This document shows positions 35,810 through 45,535 of a stretch of 64,000 nucleotides of DNA, one piece after another. This DNA comes from Pseudomonas sp. CCI4.2 (GTDB lineage: Bacteria > Pseudomonadota > Gammaproteobacteria > Pseudomonadales > Pseudomonadaceae). The notes under the pieces were generated by a model, which was given only the letters and a program-made list of their open reading frames with translations, searched no databases and was not told the origin of the DNA. The DNA is taken from NCBI RefSeq assembly GCF_034350045.1, contig NZ_CP133781.1:2448001-2512000 (forward strand). The letters are read 5' to 3'. Both the position numbers and the translations under genes were made by a program. Every line of letters starts with the position of its first letter. Within the stretch, counting starts at the first letter, position 1.

Positions 35810-37309
35810 TCAAACCACGTTGAGTTGCCCCATCATGCCCATCTCTTCGTGTTCGAGGATATGGCAGTGAAACATCCGCAGACCAGGCAATCGCTGTATG
35901 GTTTTAATGCGTACGATTTCACTTGAACGCAGGTTGACGGTGTCTTGCCATGCACGGAAAGATACCGGTGTGACTACGCCGTTAAACTCCCGCTCAACCA
36001 CTTGGAACTGAGTGCCGTGCAGGTGGAAGGGATGATCCATGTCAGAGTGATTGACGATTTCCCAAAGCTCGACCTCGTTGATTCGGCTCACCAGATCGAT
36101 ACGTTGCATGTCGTATTCTTGATTGTTGACCAGAAACTGCACGCTATGGCGACCGTTGGCCATAGTCATTTTTTCGCTGAATACCACCTGTTTGCTTGCG
36201 GTGGCGGTACCAAGGTCGGGTACTGAGCCGAGCATAAGCGGCAGGGCTGCCTGGTCAGTGGCTGTGACTGTCGTAAAATCAACTGTCAGCAGAGGCATGA
36301 TGTGATCGGGCGCCACTTCGCCCATTTTGCCGCGCGCATAGATATTAGCGTTCAATTCCACACGGTCGCGACGGCTGCCCGCGTCGATTATCAGTTCGAT
36401 CCGCTGACTTGGGGCCAGCAGATATTCGGTCAACCCCGACTGTGGCTTTTCGAGCAGACCACCGTCGGTACCGACCAACGTTAGTGTGCTGCCTGGCAGC
36501 GCAAGTTGCAGATAGCGAGCACTACAGGCGTTCAAGACGCGCCAGCGCTCACGACCTCCAGCGGCGAATGGTAAAACGGGTTGGTGCTGAGCATTGACCA
36601 AGGCGAACTGGCCTTCGCGACCATTCATCCAGTCGTGGGCTTCGTTGGGTGCGATGGTGGCGTAACGGTCGAGTTTGAGATCTGAAACCACCAACAACCT
36701 CTCTGGTAAATGGGCCAGAGGGTCATGGCGCGACCTTATCAACAGTGGACCTGCCAAGCCTCGGAACGCTTGTTCCGCCGTATTTTGGTGCGGATGCGGG
36801 TGATACCAATAAGTGCCTGCGCTGCCTTCGGGCAAATTGAAACTGTAAATACGGCGTCCGCCGGGTGGTACAGGATCATGCGGATTACCGTCCTGGTCCG
36901 ACGGTACCTGCAAGCCGTGCCAGTGAATAGTGGATGGCTGTGTAAGATTGTTGACGAAGGTGATGACGACCTTGTCACCCTCAAACAGCTCGATCAGTGG
37001 GCCAGGTAGGCCCCCGTTGTAGGCCCAGAATTCGGTTGCGGTTTTTCCGGGAACAAAGGGAACCGAAACAGGTGCAGCGGTCAGAGTTGCCTCAAAGTAG
37101 CCGGGTACGCTGCTGGTGTTGGCTAATTTGGGGATTTCTCGTAGTGAGCTGCCAGTCGGTAGCAGCTCCGGTGTCAGCAACGGTAGTCCAAGAGGTGTTG
37201 ATGATGAGGTCATGGTGTCTGCCGACCACGCCTGTAACCAGGGACCCGCCAGCCCGGTCAACGCTAACCCTCCGAGAAAGGTACGCCGTTGCATCAAGTA
37301 AGCCTTCAT
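35810..37309 (-). CDS. Tat-exported multicopper oxidase, CueO/laccase-like
   Basis: A 499-residue (or 494) three-cupredoxin-domain oxidase. The N-terminus has a twin-arginine signal (QRRTFLGGLALTGLAG). The four copper-binding segments are intact: HWHGLQV, YWYHPHPHQN, HPFHLHGTQF and FHCHILEHEEMGM. It would oxidise Cu(I) to Cu(II) or other metals or phenols in the periplasm. The first ATG at 37309 overlaps the stop of the Met-rich gene (ATGA); a second ATG at 37294 has a better AAGG ribosome site. This is the second multicopper oxidase of the island, distinct from CopA at 43.7 kb. Confidence 0.88.
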   Translation of the reverse strand: MKAYLMQRRTFLGGLALTGLAGPWLQAWSADTMTSSSTPLGLPLLTPELLPTGSSLREIPKLANTSSVPGYFEATLTAAPVSVPFVPGKTATEFWAYNGGLPGPLIELFEGDKVVITFVNNLTQPSTIHWHGLQVPSDQDGNPHDPVPPGGRRIYSFNLPEGSAGTYWYHPHPHQNTAEQAFRGLAGPLLIRSRHDPLAHLPERLLVVSDLKLDRYATIAPNEAHDWMNGREGQFALVNAQHQPVLPFAAGGRERWRVLNACSARYLQLALPGSTLTLVGTDGGLLEKPQSGLTEYLLAPSQRIELIIDAGSRRDRVELNANIYARGKMGEVAPDHIMPLLTVDFTTVTATDQAALPLMLGSVPDLGTATASKQVVFSEKMTMANGRHSVQFLVNNQEYDMQRIDLVSRINEVELWEIVNHSDMDHPFHLHGTQFQVVEREFNGVVTPVSFRAWQDTVNLRSSEIVRIKTIQRLPGLRMFHCHILEHEEMGMMGQLNVV

Positions 37310-37716
37310 TTGGACATCTGCATGTTCATCATGCTGGACTGCTGGTCCATCATTTTCATCATCATGTCCATCATTCCTGTACTGCCATCTGCTGAGCCTG
37401 GCATGCCCATCTCATTACAACCTTTGCCTGCGTGCATAGTCCGCATCATGGCCATGGAGCTTTTCATGGTCTGCATGCTCTCCTGCATAGCGGCCCGGCG
37501 CTCGGTAGGCGTCTTGGCGGCGGAAACCTTGTCGCGGGCGGCTTGCATCTTTTGCATTTGCTGAGTCATGGCATGATCGGCATCAGGCTGGGCCTGAGTG
37601 CTGGTCTCGGTGGTGGGTAGCGCGACTTCAGCCGGAGGGTGAACTTCCGTGGCATTGGCGATTATAGCGATGGCTGCGATTAGAGCGGCTAAAACCAATT
37701 TCAGTGGCGCTTGCAT
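37306..37716 (-). CDS. Periplasmic Met-rich protein, probable Cu(I) binder
   Basis: A 136-residue precursor with signal peptide (MQAPLKLVLAALIAAIAIIA, cut near NA). Mature residues 40-100 are helical and charged (QMQKMQAARDKVSAAKTPTE), and the tail is extremely methionine-rich (GMMDMMMKMMDQQSSMMNMQ), the composition used for Cu(I). GGAG lies upstream of the ATG at 37716. Coupled to the oxidase gene through a four-base overlap, it may supply or buffer its copper. No named family recognised. The 300-base region upstream has an inverted repeat TTGAC-ATAC-GTCAA at 37925-37938 but no CopR-type box. Confidence 0.78.
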   Translation of the reverse strand: MQAPLKLVLAALIAAIAIIANATEVHPPAEVALPTTETSTQAQPDADHAMTQQMQKMQAARDKVSAAKTPTERRAAMQESMQTMKSSMAMMRTMHAGKGCNEMGMPGSADGSTGMMDMMMKMMDQQSSMMNMQMSK

Positions 37717-38020
37717 AATAAATCTCCAGACGAAGGGGGAAGTTCGCACGGTTGGACCGTGCTGAATCAGTATGCAGTCGAGCAGTATGCATAGAGGGAT
37801 GGCACCCACTCTTGGATCAACCGCAACCGCGTTTGCAAAGACGTGGTTGCTTCCCACTTAACATGCTTTGGTTCATTGACCACCCGTCCACATGTAAACA
37901 GTAGCGCTTGTTGAATGGAGATTGTTGACATACGTCAAACATGACAGCGCCCCCGTTCCTACTACTGGTACTTGAGGAATCGGCTCTTGGGCTAGGCGTT
38001 GGCTCGAAGAATCGTCATTC

Positions 38021-39409
38021 TTAGGCACGTTTGATGCCGGCGCTAAAGAGTTCAATATGAAAAACAGTTGTTCCATCGGATGAAGTGCACCAGATCTTGC
38101 CCTCATGAGCTTCAATGATCGACCGAGTAATCGACAGGCCCAGTCCTGCGTTACTTGGGCTCCCTTGACGCCTCGCAGGATCTGCGCGGTAAAAACGATC
38201 AAAAAGTTTTTCGAGGTGTTCGGGCGCAATAGTCGTTCCAGGGTTTTGTACCGTCAGCACCGTCGACGTGTTTGTCTGGCAGATATCCATGCGGATGGTT
38301 TCTCCCTCTGGCGTGTACCGTAGCGCATTCGATAGTAGATTCGAGATAGCCCTGCGCAGCATCAATACGTCACCGCTAACACTTCCAGCACCGAAGACGC
38401 AAAGCTCAATGCCTCGCTCGTCAGCCAGCAGACGGTAGTATTCGAGCAGTTTCCCCACCACCTCCCGCAGGTCTATCTGGGTGTTCTCTGGTTTGATCAA
38501 CTTATTGTCGGACTTGGCCAGAAAAAGCATGTCATCGATCATGCGAGACATGCGCTTCAAATCCTCAAGATTTGAGAACAGATTGTCTTCGTAGTCCTCA
38601 ATGTTCCTTTTTCGTGAGAGCACTACTTCAGTGTGGGTCATCAGGTTACTGACGGGCGTTCGCAACTCATGAGCAATGTCTGCGGAAAAATTCGAAAGCC
38701 GGACAAACGCATCGTCCAGACGGGACAACATTGCGTTGAACGACGACACCATCTGCTGAAGCTCTTTTGGCACGGGCGCCAACGGGATGCGTTCTTTCAG
38801 TGAGCCGGCAGACATCGAGGCCGCGACCATCGTCACCTGCCGAATAGGGCGCATGCCGCTGCGTGCAACCATCCACCCCAACCCTGCACTGACTAGCGCG
38901 CTGATCACCAATCCTGTCCAAAACCATTGCTGAAGGGTTTCGAAGAAATACATATGCTGCGTCACATCAAAGATCAAGAACACGGTTAGCGGCTTTTTCT
39001 GTCCGGAAACCATTGCCGGGGCCGTGACGCCGCGGTAAGTCTGCTCATGGTCTTTCCATTCCCACATTGCATGACTATCGAGCTTGCGCAGTTGCTCTGG
39101 GACACTGACGGGCCTGGGGCTGGCGAAAAACAGCTTTCCTTCACTGTTCAGGATGATCGCCGTCAAATCGCGGTGTGCCCCCAGCAAAGCCTCAAGTTGT
39201 GGTTTTAAGTCACTGAATTGATCGATGTCGTGCAGCTCTCCCAAAATTCGTTGAGTTGAGCTGAGTTTTTCGTCCAAGGTTTGCTGATCCAGCATCTTGA
39301 AATGACGCTGACTAAGGTGATTAAAACTCATGCCGGCAACCGTCAGCACAACGGTTACCGAAAGCATGAACATCAAGCTCAGGCGTGTGGTGAGGGAAAG
39401 GCGGTTCAT
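38021..39409 (-). CDS. copS: Copper-sensing histidine kinase CopS
   Basis: A 462-residue heavy-metal sensor kinase (CusS/CopS family). Two membrane helices (about 10-30 and 160-180) flank a periplasmic sensor. A HAMP domain follows ([20 protein letters not shown]), then the phospho-acceptor in [20 protein letters not shown] and ATP-binding boxes [13 protein letters not shown] and FDRFYR...GLGLSI. It senses periplasmic copper and phosphorylates CopR; its start overlaps the copR stop by four bases. Confidence 0.9.
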   Translation of the reverse strand: MNRLSLTTRLSLMFMLSVTVVLTVAGMSFNHLSQRHFKMLDQQTLDEKLSSTQRILGELHDIDQFSDLKPQLEALLGAHRDLTAIILNSEGKLFFASPRPVSVPEQLRKLDSHAMWEWKDHEQTYRGVTAPAMVSGQKKPLTVFLIFDVTQHMYFFETLQQWFWTGLVISALVSAGLGWMVARSGMRPIRQVTMVAASMSAGSLKERIPLAPVPKELQQMVSSFNAMLSRLDDAFVRLSNFSADIAHELRTPVSNLMTHTEVVLSRKRNIEDYEDNLFSNLEDLKRMSRMIDDMLFLAKSDNKLIKPENTQIDLREVVGKLLEYYRLLADERGIELCVFGAGSVSGDVLMLRRAISNLLSNALRYTPEGETIRMDICQTNTSTVLTVQNPGTTIAPEHLEKLFDRFYRADPARRQGSPSNAGLGLSITRSIIEAHEGKIWCTSSDGTTVFHIELFSAGIKRA

Positions 39410-40095
39410 TTCTGATCCGGGTCCGGTGAGTCCAGCATGTAACCCATACCTCGGACGGTCTGGATCAGCTTAACGTCGAAGTCGTCATCAATTTTCGCCC
39501 TGAGCCTTCTGACGGCCACTTCAATCACGTTGGTATCGCTGTCGAAGTTCATGTCCCAGACCTGGGAGGCGATGAGTGATTTTGAGAGCACTTCGCCTCT
39601 ACGGCGCAGCAGCAACTCTAGCAACGCAAACTCCTTAGCTGTCAGGTCTATGCGCGTTCCTCCCCGAATCGCCCTGCGTTTGAGCAGGTCGACCTCAAGG
39701 TCAGCCATTTTTATGTGGGTTTGCGCAGGGGTGCTGTTACCGCGACGTAGCAAGGTTCTAACGCGAGCCAGCAATTCAGAAAAGGCGAATGGTTTGATCA
39801 GGTAATCGTCTGCCCCAAGCTCAAGTCCCTTGACCCTATCTTCAATGCTGTCTCGCGCCGTCAGAAATAGCACCGGCACTTCTTTTCCTGACCTACGGAC
39901 CTTTTGAAGGAGTTCCCATCCATCCATTCCAGGCATCATCACATCCAGAATCAGCAAGTCATAGGCCTCGCTTAAGGCGTGTTGAAGGGCGTCAACGCCG
40001 TCGGTAAAACGATCAACGGTAAATCCGGCCTCAGTCAAGCCCTGCTGTAGATAAATGCCCAATGTCGGTTCATCTTCAGCGACTAGCAGTTTCAT
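39406..40095 (-). CDS. copR: Copper response regulator CopR (OmpR family)
   Basis: A 229-residue regulator. The receiver domain has the phospho-acceptor Asp in [17 protein letters not shown]; the C-terminal winged HTH ends in [20 protein letters not shown] and [11 protein letters not shown]. The ATG at 40095 gives the standard CopR/CusR length; the frame is open further upstream. The gene is divergent from the P-type ATPase gene, with a TTACATAAATGTAAT box between them, so CopR probably controls itself and the ATPase. Confidence 0.92.
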   Translation of the reverse strand: MKLLVAEDEPTLGIYLQQGLTEAGFTVDRFTDGVDALQHALSEAYDLLILDVMMPGMDGWELLQKVRRSGKEVPVLFLTARDSIEDRVKGLELGADDYLIKPFAFSELLARVRTLLRRGNSTPAQTHIKMADLEVDLLKRRAIRGGTRIDLTAKEFALLELLLRRRGEVLSKSLIASQVWDMNFDSDTNVIEVAVRRLRAKIDDDFDVKLIQTVRGMGYMLDSPDPDQK

Positions 40096-40159
40096 GAGGT
40101 GACTCGCAACGGGACCATTGCGATGAGTGTGCATCAAATAAGTCTCGCTGATTTGAAAC

Positions 40160-40174
40160 TTACATAAATGTAAT
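40160..40174. promoter_or_regulatory. Probable CopR box between copR and the Cu-ATPase
   Basis: TTACA-TAAA-TGTAAT, almost palindromic, 65 bases before the copR start. It shares the TNACA-N4-TGTAAT form with the boxes at 43113 and 43473. Confidence 0.65.
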
Positions 40175-40426
40175 CTCTGCGACAGGTAAATGTTAACCCG
40201 GATGAACACTTATCGGTTTTTACTCGATATGTTCATCATCGAACACACTGTTGAGCAGGCAACTGTTACAACAGAGTCGGGGCTTTCATAGGGCGGCCCT
40301 ACCGAGCCCTTTGGACTTAATGGTTTAGCCTGTCCGTTAATGCATGTTTTCGGACACGGGCACGAGGGACACATGTCAACATGTGGATCCGGCAGAAACA
40401 AACAAAAGTGAGAAAGGAAAACAGAT

Positions 40427-42781
40427 ATGCCTAACGACATAAGCGACCATGGCCACACTCATGCTGCGAAGGCTGAGGATGAAGGTCTGCGCGATCCGGT
40501 GTGTGGCATGGCTGTTACCCCGCCGATCAGATTCAGCGAGGTTTATCAGGGACAGATCTATCAGTTTTGCAGCCTGAAGTGCCAAGAGAAGTTCAGAGCA
40601 GAACCGCCGCTCTACGCCAATGCACCACTGAATACCGATCACTCTGGCCACGCCGCTCCAGTAGCTGAAGTACAGGAAGGTACCGAGTTCACCTGCCCTA
40701 TGCACCCGGAGATACGCCAGCCCGGGCCTGGCAATTGCCCTAAATGTGGCATGACACTAGAACCGGTCATGCCTGCGCTCGATGAAGATGAAAATCCCGA
40801 ACTCCGGGATTTCACCCTCCGCTTTTGGTGGTCGCTACCATTAACCGTGACAGTGGCCGTGCTCGCCATGGCTGGACATTCGTTACAACTCTTCCATGGC
40901 TCGATCCAAAACTGGATCGAGTTCGCTCTTGCGACTCCGGTTACCTTATGGGCAGGCTGGCCCTTTTTTGTAAGGGGTTCAGCATCTGTTAGAAACCGCA
41001 GCCCAAACATGTGGACTTTGATTGGTTTGGGTACCGCCGCCGCCTATCTGTACAGCGTCGTGGCAACGCTAATTCCCCAAAGCTTTCCCACCACCTTCAT
41101 GCAAGATGGGCGCATTGGCGTCTACTTCGAAGCCTCCGCGGTCATCATCTCGCTGACCTTGCTTGGGCAGATTCTTGAGCTTAAAGCCCGATCGCAGACC
41201 TCCGCCGCCATTAAGTCCCTTCTCGGTCTGTCTCCCAAGACCGCACGAAAAATCAACGCAGATGGTCAGGAGCAGGACATTCCCCTCACTCATGTTCACT
41301 TGGGAGACCATTTGCGGGTCAGACCTGGTGAAAAAGTGCCCGTTGATGGGGCTGTACTTGAGGGAGAAAGTGCGGTGGATGAATCCATGCTCACTGGCGA
41401 ACCTGTGCCGGTAATGAAAAGAGCAGGGGATAGTTTGATCGGCGCCACGCTAAATACTCATGGGAGCTTGATAATGGAGGCGCAAAAGGTCGGCGCCGAC
41501 ACCATGTTGTCGCAAATCGTAAAGATGGTTGCTCTAGCCCAACGCTCCAAAGCGCCAATGCAACGAATGGCCGACTCGATTGCCGGTTACTTTGTGATGG
41601 GTGTTATCACGATTGCGGTGCTGACACTCGTAGGTTGGGGGCTCTTTGGCCCTGAACCCAGCTGGGTCTTTGGTCTGATCAACGCTGTCGCCGTGCTGAT
41701 CATCGCTTGCCCCTGTGCCCTGGGTCTTGCGACACCCATGTCGATCATGGTTTCGACGGGTAAAGCCGCCAGCATGGGTGTGCTGTTCAGGGATGCCAGT
41801 GCCATCGAAAACCTTTGCAAGATCGACACACTGATTGTCGATAAAACGGGGACTCTAACAGAGGGGCGACCGGTGTTTTACAGTGTGGAGGCCACACCAG
41901 ATTTCAACCCCCACGATGTTCTTCAGCTGGCAGCTAGCCTTGACCAAGGCAGCGAACATCCTTTGGCTCGTGCCATCGTTGATCACGCCCGAACTGAAAA
42001 CATTGAGCTCACCAAGCCCGAATCGTTTGAGTCCGGTTCAGGTATTGGAGTCAGTGGTCTCGTTGATCGCAAGAAAATACAGTTGGGCAACACTGCGTTG
42101 ATGGAAGCTGCCGGCGTGAGTACGAAGGCCTTACAAGAGCGTGCAGAGTTGTTACGCCTTGAAGGCATCAGCATCATCTATCTCGCCGTTGATGGGGCCT
42201 TGGCAGGGTTGCTAGCGGTGTCAGATCCGATAAAACCGACCTCCAAAGAAGCAGTCGCCAAGCTCAAAGCTGATAACGTAAAAATCATCATGGCCACCGG
42301 TGATGGGCTCACCACCGCTAGGGCTGTCGCCAGGGAGATGGGGATTGAAGAGGTCCATGGTGAGGTGAAACCGCAGGATAAGGAACGCCTGGTTGCAGAC
42401 CTCCAGCAGCACGGGCGGAAGGTTGCCATGGCTGGCGACGGGATCAACGACGCGCCGGCTCTGGCGCGAGCAGATGTCGGCATCGCAATGGGAACAGGGA
42501 CTGACGTTGCAATGAATAGCGCGCAGCTTACACTGGTAAAAGGTGACCTCATGGGGATTGTACGAGCACGCGCCCTTTCGGTTGCAACAGTAAAAAACAT
42601 GCGGCAAAACCTTGGCTTTGCCTTTCTTTACAACTCGATGGGTATTCCCCTCGCCGCCGGCCTTCTTTATCCACTGACGGGGCACCTTCTGTCGCCAATG
42701 ATCGCTGCGCTAGCCATGAGCGTCAGTTCTGCGTCTGTAGTTTTCAATGCATTGCGACTGAGGCATACCCGAATAGTTTGA
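40427..42781 (+). CDS. Cu(+)-translocating P1B-type ATPase
   Basis: A 784-residue pump. Instead of the usual ferredoxin-like metal domains, the N-terminus has a YHS-type domain ([20 protein letters not shown]...[10 protein letters not shown]) and a zinc-ribbon-like segment ([20 protein letters not shown]). The ATPase core is intact: TGEPVP actuator motif, membrane metal site [11 protein letters not shown], phosphorylation site [15 protein letters not shown], and [16 protein letters not shown]. It exports Cu(I) from the cytosol. AGAAAGGAAAACAG lies before the ATG. It starts the plus-strand half of the island. In Pseudomonas such pumps are variously called CopA, CopF or CueA. Confidence 0.92.
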   Translation: MPNDISDHGHTHAAKAEDEGLRDPVCGMAVTPPIRFSEVYQGQIYQFCSLKCQEKFRAEPPLYANAPLNTDHSGHAAPVAEVQEGTEFTCPMHPEIRQPGPGNCPKCGMTLEPVMPALDEDENPELRDFTLRFWWSLPLTVTVAVLAMAGHSLQLFHGSIQNWIEFALATPVTLWAGWPFFVRGSASVRNRSPNMWTLIGLGTAAAYLYSVVATLIPQSFPTTFMQDGRIGVYFEASAVIISLTLLGQILELKARSQTSAAIKSLLGLSPKTARKINADGQEQDIPLTHVHLGDHLRVRPGEKVPVDGAVLEGESAVDESMLTGEPVPVMKRAGDSLIGATLNTHGSLIMEAQKVGADTMLSQIVKMVALAQRSKAPMQRMADSIAGYFVMGVITIAVLTLVGWGLFGPEPSWVFGLINAVAVLIIACPCALGLATPMSIMVSTGKAASMGVLFRDASAIENLCKIDTLIVDKTGTLTEGRPVFYSVEATPDFNPHDVLQLAASLDQGSEHPLARAIVDHARTENIELTKPESFESGSGIGVSGLVDRKKIQLGNTALMEAAGVSTKALQERAELLRLEGISIIYLAVDGALAGLLAVSDPIKPTSKEAVAKLKADNVKIIMATGDGLTTARAVAREMGIEEVHGEVKPQDKERLVADLQQHGRKVAMAGDGINDAPALARADVGIAMGTGTDVAMNSAQLTLVKGDLMGIVRARALSVATVKNMRQNLGFAFLYNSMGIPLAAGLLYPLTGHLLSPMIAALAMSVSSASVVFNALRLRHTRIV

Positions 42782-43112
42782 GTGACACCGATGCTCGGGG
42801 CCAAAAATACATAACTCTTGACCTTGCCGTGGTGTCAACGTTGATGCTGCGGTTGCGGTGAAAAGAGACCGCTCCGTACAAGAGAAATAATTATGTTCGT
42901 CTTAAATGTATAAAAACTAAAGTACTGTGCATGAGTCGAAATTCGCATAGTTAACCGCCGTGCGAAAAGATTAAAACTTCAGCAATTTTTAAAACGGCCA
43001 GAAGATTTTAACGTTAGGCGTCTTAAATTTAATAAATGCTGATATATATCGCAGTGAAGGATCAAAAAATTACAGATTAAATAGCGTATTCCTAACGTGA
43101 AATATCGCAAGC
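42782..43112. other. AT-rich gene-free stretch in the copper island
   Basis: No gene seen. Bases 42900-43090 are strikingly AT-rich compared with the rest of the window (for example TTAAATTTAATAAATGCTGA), which fits horizontally acquired DNA and could hold an H-NS/MvaT-type silencing region. Confidence 0.45.
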
Positions 43113-43127
43113 TGACACCGCTGTAAT
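43113..43127 (+). promoter_or_regulatory. Probable CopR box upstream of the PtrA-like gene
   Basis: TGACA-CCGC-TGTAAT, the same half-sites and four-base spacer as the box at 43473; 120 bases before the small gene's start. Confidence 0.7.
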
Positions 43128-43247
43128 GTTTGCCTAAGCTAACTGACAGGTGATGAGTTTTATAGTCTTGGTGAACCTTTGGCTCACTCCTGAAATTCAT
43201 CATGTAATTTGGGTTTCGGCTTACTAACACTGATCACAGGAATTCAA

Positions 43248-43451
43248 ATGAACCCTATCAAAGCTTTGTTCGTCATTGCAGCATTGACCGTTTCTTCTTT
43301 TGCTATGGCTGAAGGCGGTGGTGACCGAGCATTCGCACGCATGGAAGCGGCAAAGAATAAGACAATGGAATCATACGTGTTAGCTCAAAAGCAAAGCCCC
43401 CAGCGTCCCATTGCTGAAAGTACTGAAGCGATGGACCACAAGAATTGCTAA
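43248..43451 (+). CDS. ptrA: PtrA-like small copper-induced periplasmic peptide
   Basis: A 67-residue precursor with signal peptide (MNPIKALFVIAALTVSSFAM, cut after AMA). The mature start AEGGGDRAFARMEAAKN is very like P. aeruginosa PtrA, a small protein induced by copper through CopRS and reported to dampen type III secretion by acting on ExsA. The C-terminus differs here. It lies between two CopR-type boxes and just before copA, as in P. aeruginosa. I infer copper induction; no type III genes lie in this window, so the secretion effect is not implied for this strain. Confidence 0.7.
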   Translation: MNPIKALFVIAALTVSSFAMAEGGGDRAFARMEAAKNKTMESYVLAQKQSPQRPIAESTEAMDHKNC

Positions 43452-43472
43452 TAGCCTGCCGCGCTCCCAAGC

Positions 43473-43487
43473 TGACAGAAATGTAAT
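43473..43487 (+). promoter_or_regulatory. Probable CopR box upstream of copA
   Basis: TGACA-GAAA-TGTAAT, 183 bases before the copA start and just after the PtrA-like gene. It matches the box at 43113 in both half-sites. Confidence 0.7.
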
Positions 43488-43669
43488 CACTGCCGTGGTT
43501 CAAATGTGGCAATTTCTGAGCTCGCAGTCATACGTGCTCGACTTTAGTGACGGCGGGCGAAACTCATCCGAGCTCATAACAGAGCTCTGAAAGAGTGCCT
43601 TTAACCTGCATGAGAAACTCATTGATGGTTTCGTGCAGCTTCCCTTTTGACTGATTGGACATAAACGGC

Positions 43670-45445
43670 ATGCATTCCAAAACCTCTAGGCGGACGTTCG
43701 TTAAAGGTCTGACCGCGGGTGGCATTCTTGGCGGATTTGGCCTTTGGCGCACTCCCGTATGGGCAGTGACCAGTCCTGGTCTGCCGAGCGTTCTCACCGG
43801 TAACGAATTTGATCTGTTTATTGGTGAAACCCCTGTAAACATAACTGGCTCGCCACGCACAGCAATGACCATCAATGGATCATTGCCAGGACCTTTGCTG
43901 CGTTGGCGCGAAGGAGAGACGGTTACCCTGCGTGTAAAAAACCGCTTAGACCATGACACCTCAATCCATTGGCACGGGATCATCCTGCCGGCCAACATGG
44001 ACGGCGTACCTGGCTTGAGCTTCCATGGCATCGCACCTGATGGAATGTACGAGTACACATTCAAGGTTCATCAAAACGGCACCTACTGGTACCACAGTCA
44101 CTCTGGCTTTCAGGAGCAGTCCGGCGTTTACGGTCCAATCGTGATCGACTCAAAAGAGCCGGAGCCTTTTCAGTACAACCGCGATTACGTGGTGATGCTG
44201 ACCGACTGGACCGATGAAGATCCTGCTCGCGTCATGGCCAAGCTCAAGAAACAATCGGATTATTACAACCACCACAAACGTACCGTTGGCGATTTCATCG
44301 ACGATGTCAGCGAGAAGGGTTGGTCCGCGACAGTGGAGGATCGCAAGATGTGGGCCGAAATGAAAATGAACCCCACCGATCTCGCAGACGTCAGTGGCGA
44401 TACTTATACCTATCTCATGAATGGCCAGGCGCCTAACAGTAACTGGACCGGCATTTTCAAACCGGGCGAGAAGCTGCGCCTGCGCTTTATCAACGGCTCG
44501 GCGATGAGCTATTTCGACGTTCGCATTCCTGGTTTGAAAATGACCGTGGTGGCAGCCGACGGCCAACATGTCAAACCTGTGAGTGTCGACGAATTTCGCA
44601 TCGCCGTAGCTGAAACGTATGACGTGATCGTAGAGCCTGCCAGGGAAGAGGCATACACCATTTTCGCTCAGTCTATGGACAGAACCGGATATGCACGCGG
44701 AACCCTTGCAGTTCGCGAGGGTTTAAAGGCACAAGTGCCAGCGATCGACCCCCGGCCGCTTTTGTCCATGAATGACATGGGAATGGGCGGTATGGCTGGT
44801 ATGGCTGGTATGGGCAGCGACGACATGTCCAACATGGCCGGGATGGACCACAGCAAGATGGCAGGGATGGGCAGCGGTGATATGTCAGGGATGGCTGGCA
44901 TGAGCGAAATGGGTGGAGAAATGCAGACTCACCCAGCCTCCGAAACCAACAACCCCTTGGTTGACATGCAAGCCATGAATCCAACGCCAAAGCTAAACGA
45001 TCCAGGCATAGGCTTGCGCAACAATGGTCGTCGAGTGCTCACCTACTCCGATCTGAAAAGCACTTTCCAAGACCCTGACGGCCGCGAGCCCAACCGCACC
45101 GTCGAGCTTCATCTGACCGGTCACATGGAGAAGTTTTCGTGGTCCTTCAACGGTATCAAATTCTCTGACGCCGAGCCACTTCGTCTGAAGTATGGCGAGC
45201 GTCTGCGCATCACCTTAGTGAACGACACCATGATGGCCCATCCCATACACCTTCACGGCATGTGGAGTGATCTTGAGGATGAGAACGGCAAGTTCTTGGT
45301 GCGCAAGCACACGATCGATATGCCACCAGGTACCAAACGCAGCTATCGAGTCACTGCTGATGCCTTAGGACGTTGGGCTTATCACTGCCACCTGCTTTTC
45401 CATATGGAAATGGGCATGTTCCGCGAAGTACGGGTTGATGAGTAA
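43670..45445 (+). CDS. copA: Multicopper oxidase CopA (PcoA type)
   Basis: A 591-residue periplasmic oxidase. Twin-arginine signal (SRRTFVKGLTAGGILGG). Copper-site segments: IHWHGIILP, YWYHSHSGFQEQ, HPIHLHGMW and YHCHLLFHMEMGMF. Between about residues 365 and 435 sits the CopA-specific Met-rich region with repeats such as MAGMDHSKMAGMGSGDM, which binds many copper ions. The ATG at 43670 gives the right Tat spacing; no strong ribosome site is visible. It detoxifies copper by oxidation and sequestration, working with outer-membrane CopB encoded next. Confidence 0.93.
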   Translation: MHSKTSRRTFVKGLTAGGILGGFGLWRTPVWAVTSPGLPSVLTGNEFDLFIGETPVNITGSPRTAMTINGSLPGPLLRWREGETVTLRVKNRLDHDTSIHWHGIILPANMDGVPGLSFHGIAPDGMYEYTFKVHQNGTYWYHSHSGFQEQSGVYGPIVIDSKEPEPFQYNRDYVVMLTDWTDEDPARVMAKLKKQSDYYNHHKRTVGDFIDDVSEKGWSATVEDRKMWAEMKMNPTDLADVSGDTYTYLMNGQAPNSNWTGIFKPGEKLRLRFINGSAMSYFDVRIPGLKMTVVAADGQHVKPVSVDEFRIAVAETYDVIVEPAREEAYTIFAQSMDRTGYARGTLAVREGLKAQVPAIDPRPLLSMNDMGMGGMAGMAGMGSDDMSNMAGMDHSKMAGMGSGDMSGMAGMSEMGGEMQTHPASETNNPLVDMQAMNPTPKLNDPGIGLRNNGRRVLTYSDLKSTFQDPDGREPNRTVELHLTGHMEKFSWSFNGIKFSDAEPLRLKYGERLRITLVNDTMMAHPIHLHGMWSDLEDENGKFLVRKHTIDMPPGTKRSYRVTADALGRWAYHCHLLFHMEMGMFREVRVDE

Positions 45446-45457
45446 AGGAGACAATCT

Positions 45458-45535
45458 ATGAGCACATACCTAAATCGTAATTCGCTGGTGGGTTGTCTCT
45501 TTACCGCTGGGCAAAAAGGCAGATTGAGATCATGA
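45458..45535 (+). CDS. 25-residue leader-like ORF coupled to copB
   Basis: An ATG at 45458 with a near-perfect ribosome site (AAAGGAGA, six bases upstream) opens a 25-codon frame starting [18 protein letters not shown] and ending at a TGA that overlaps the copB ATG (ATGA). copB itself has no comparable ribosome site, so translation of this small frame probably delivers ribosomes to copB. The peptide looks like the beginning of a signal peptide cut short by a frame change, so it may be a relic of an older copB start. Confidence 0.5.
   Translation: MSTYLNRNSLVGCLFTAGQKGRLRS

Noticed and set aside
43564..44064. 166-codon minus-strand frame over the copA start
   Set aside because: Antisense to the Tat signal and first cupredoxin domain of copA.
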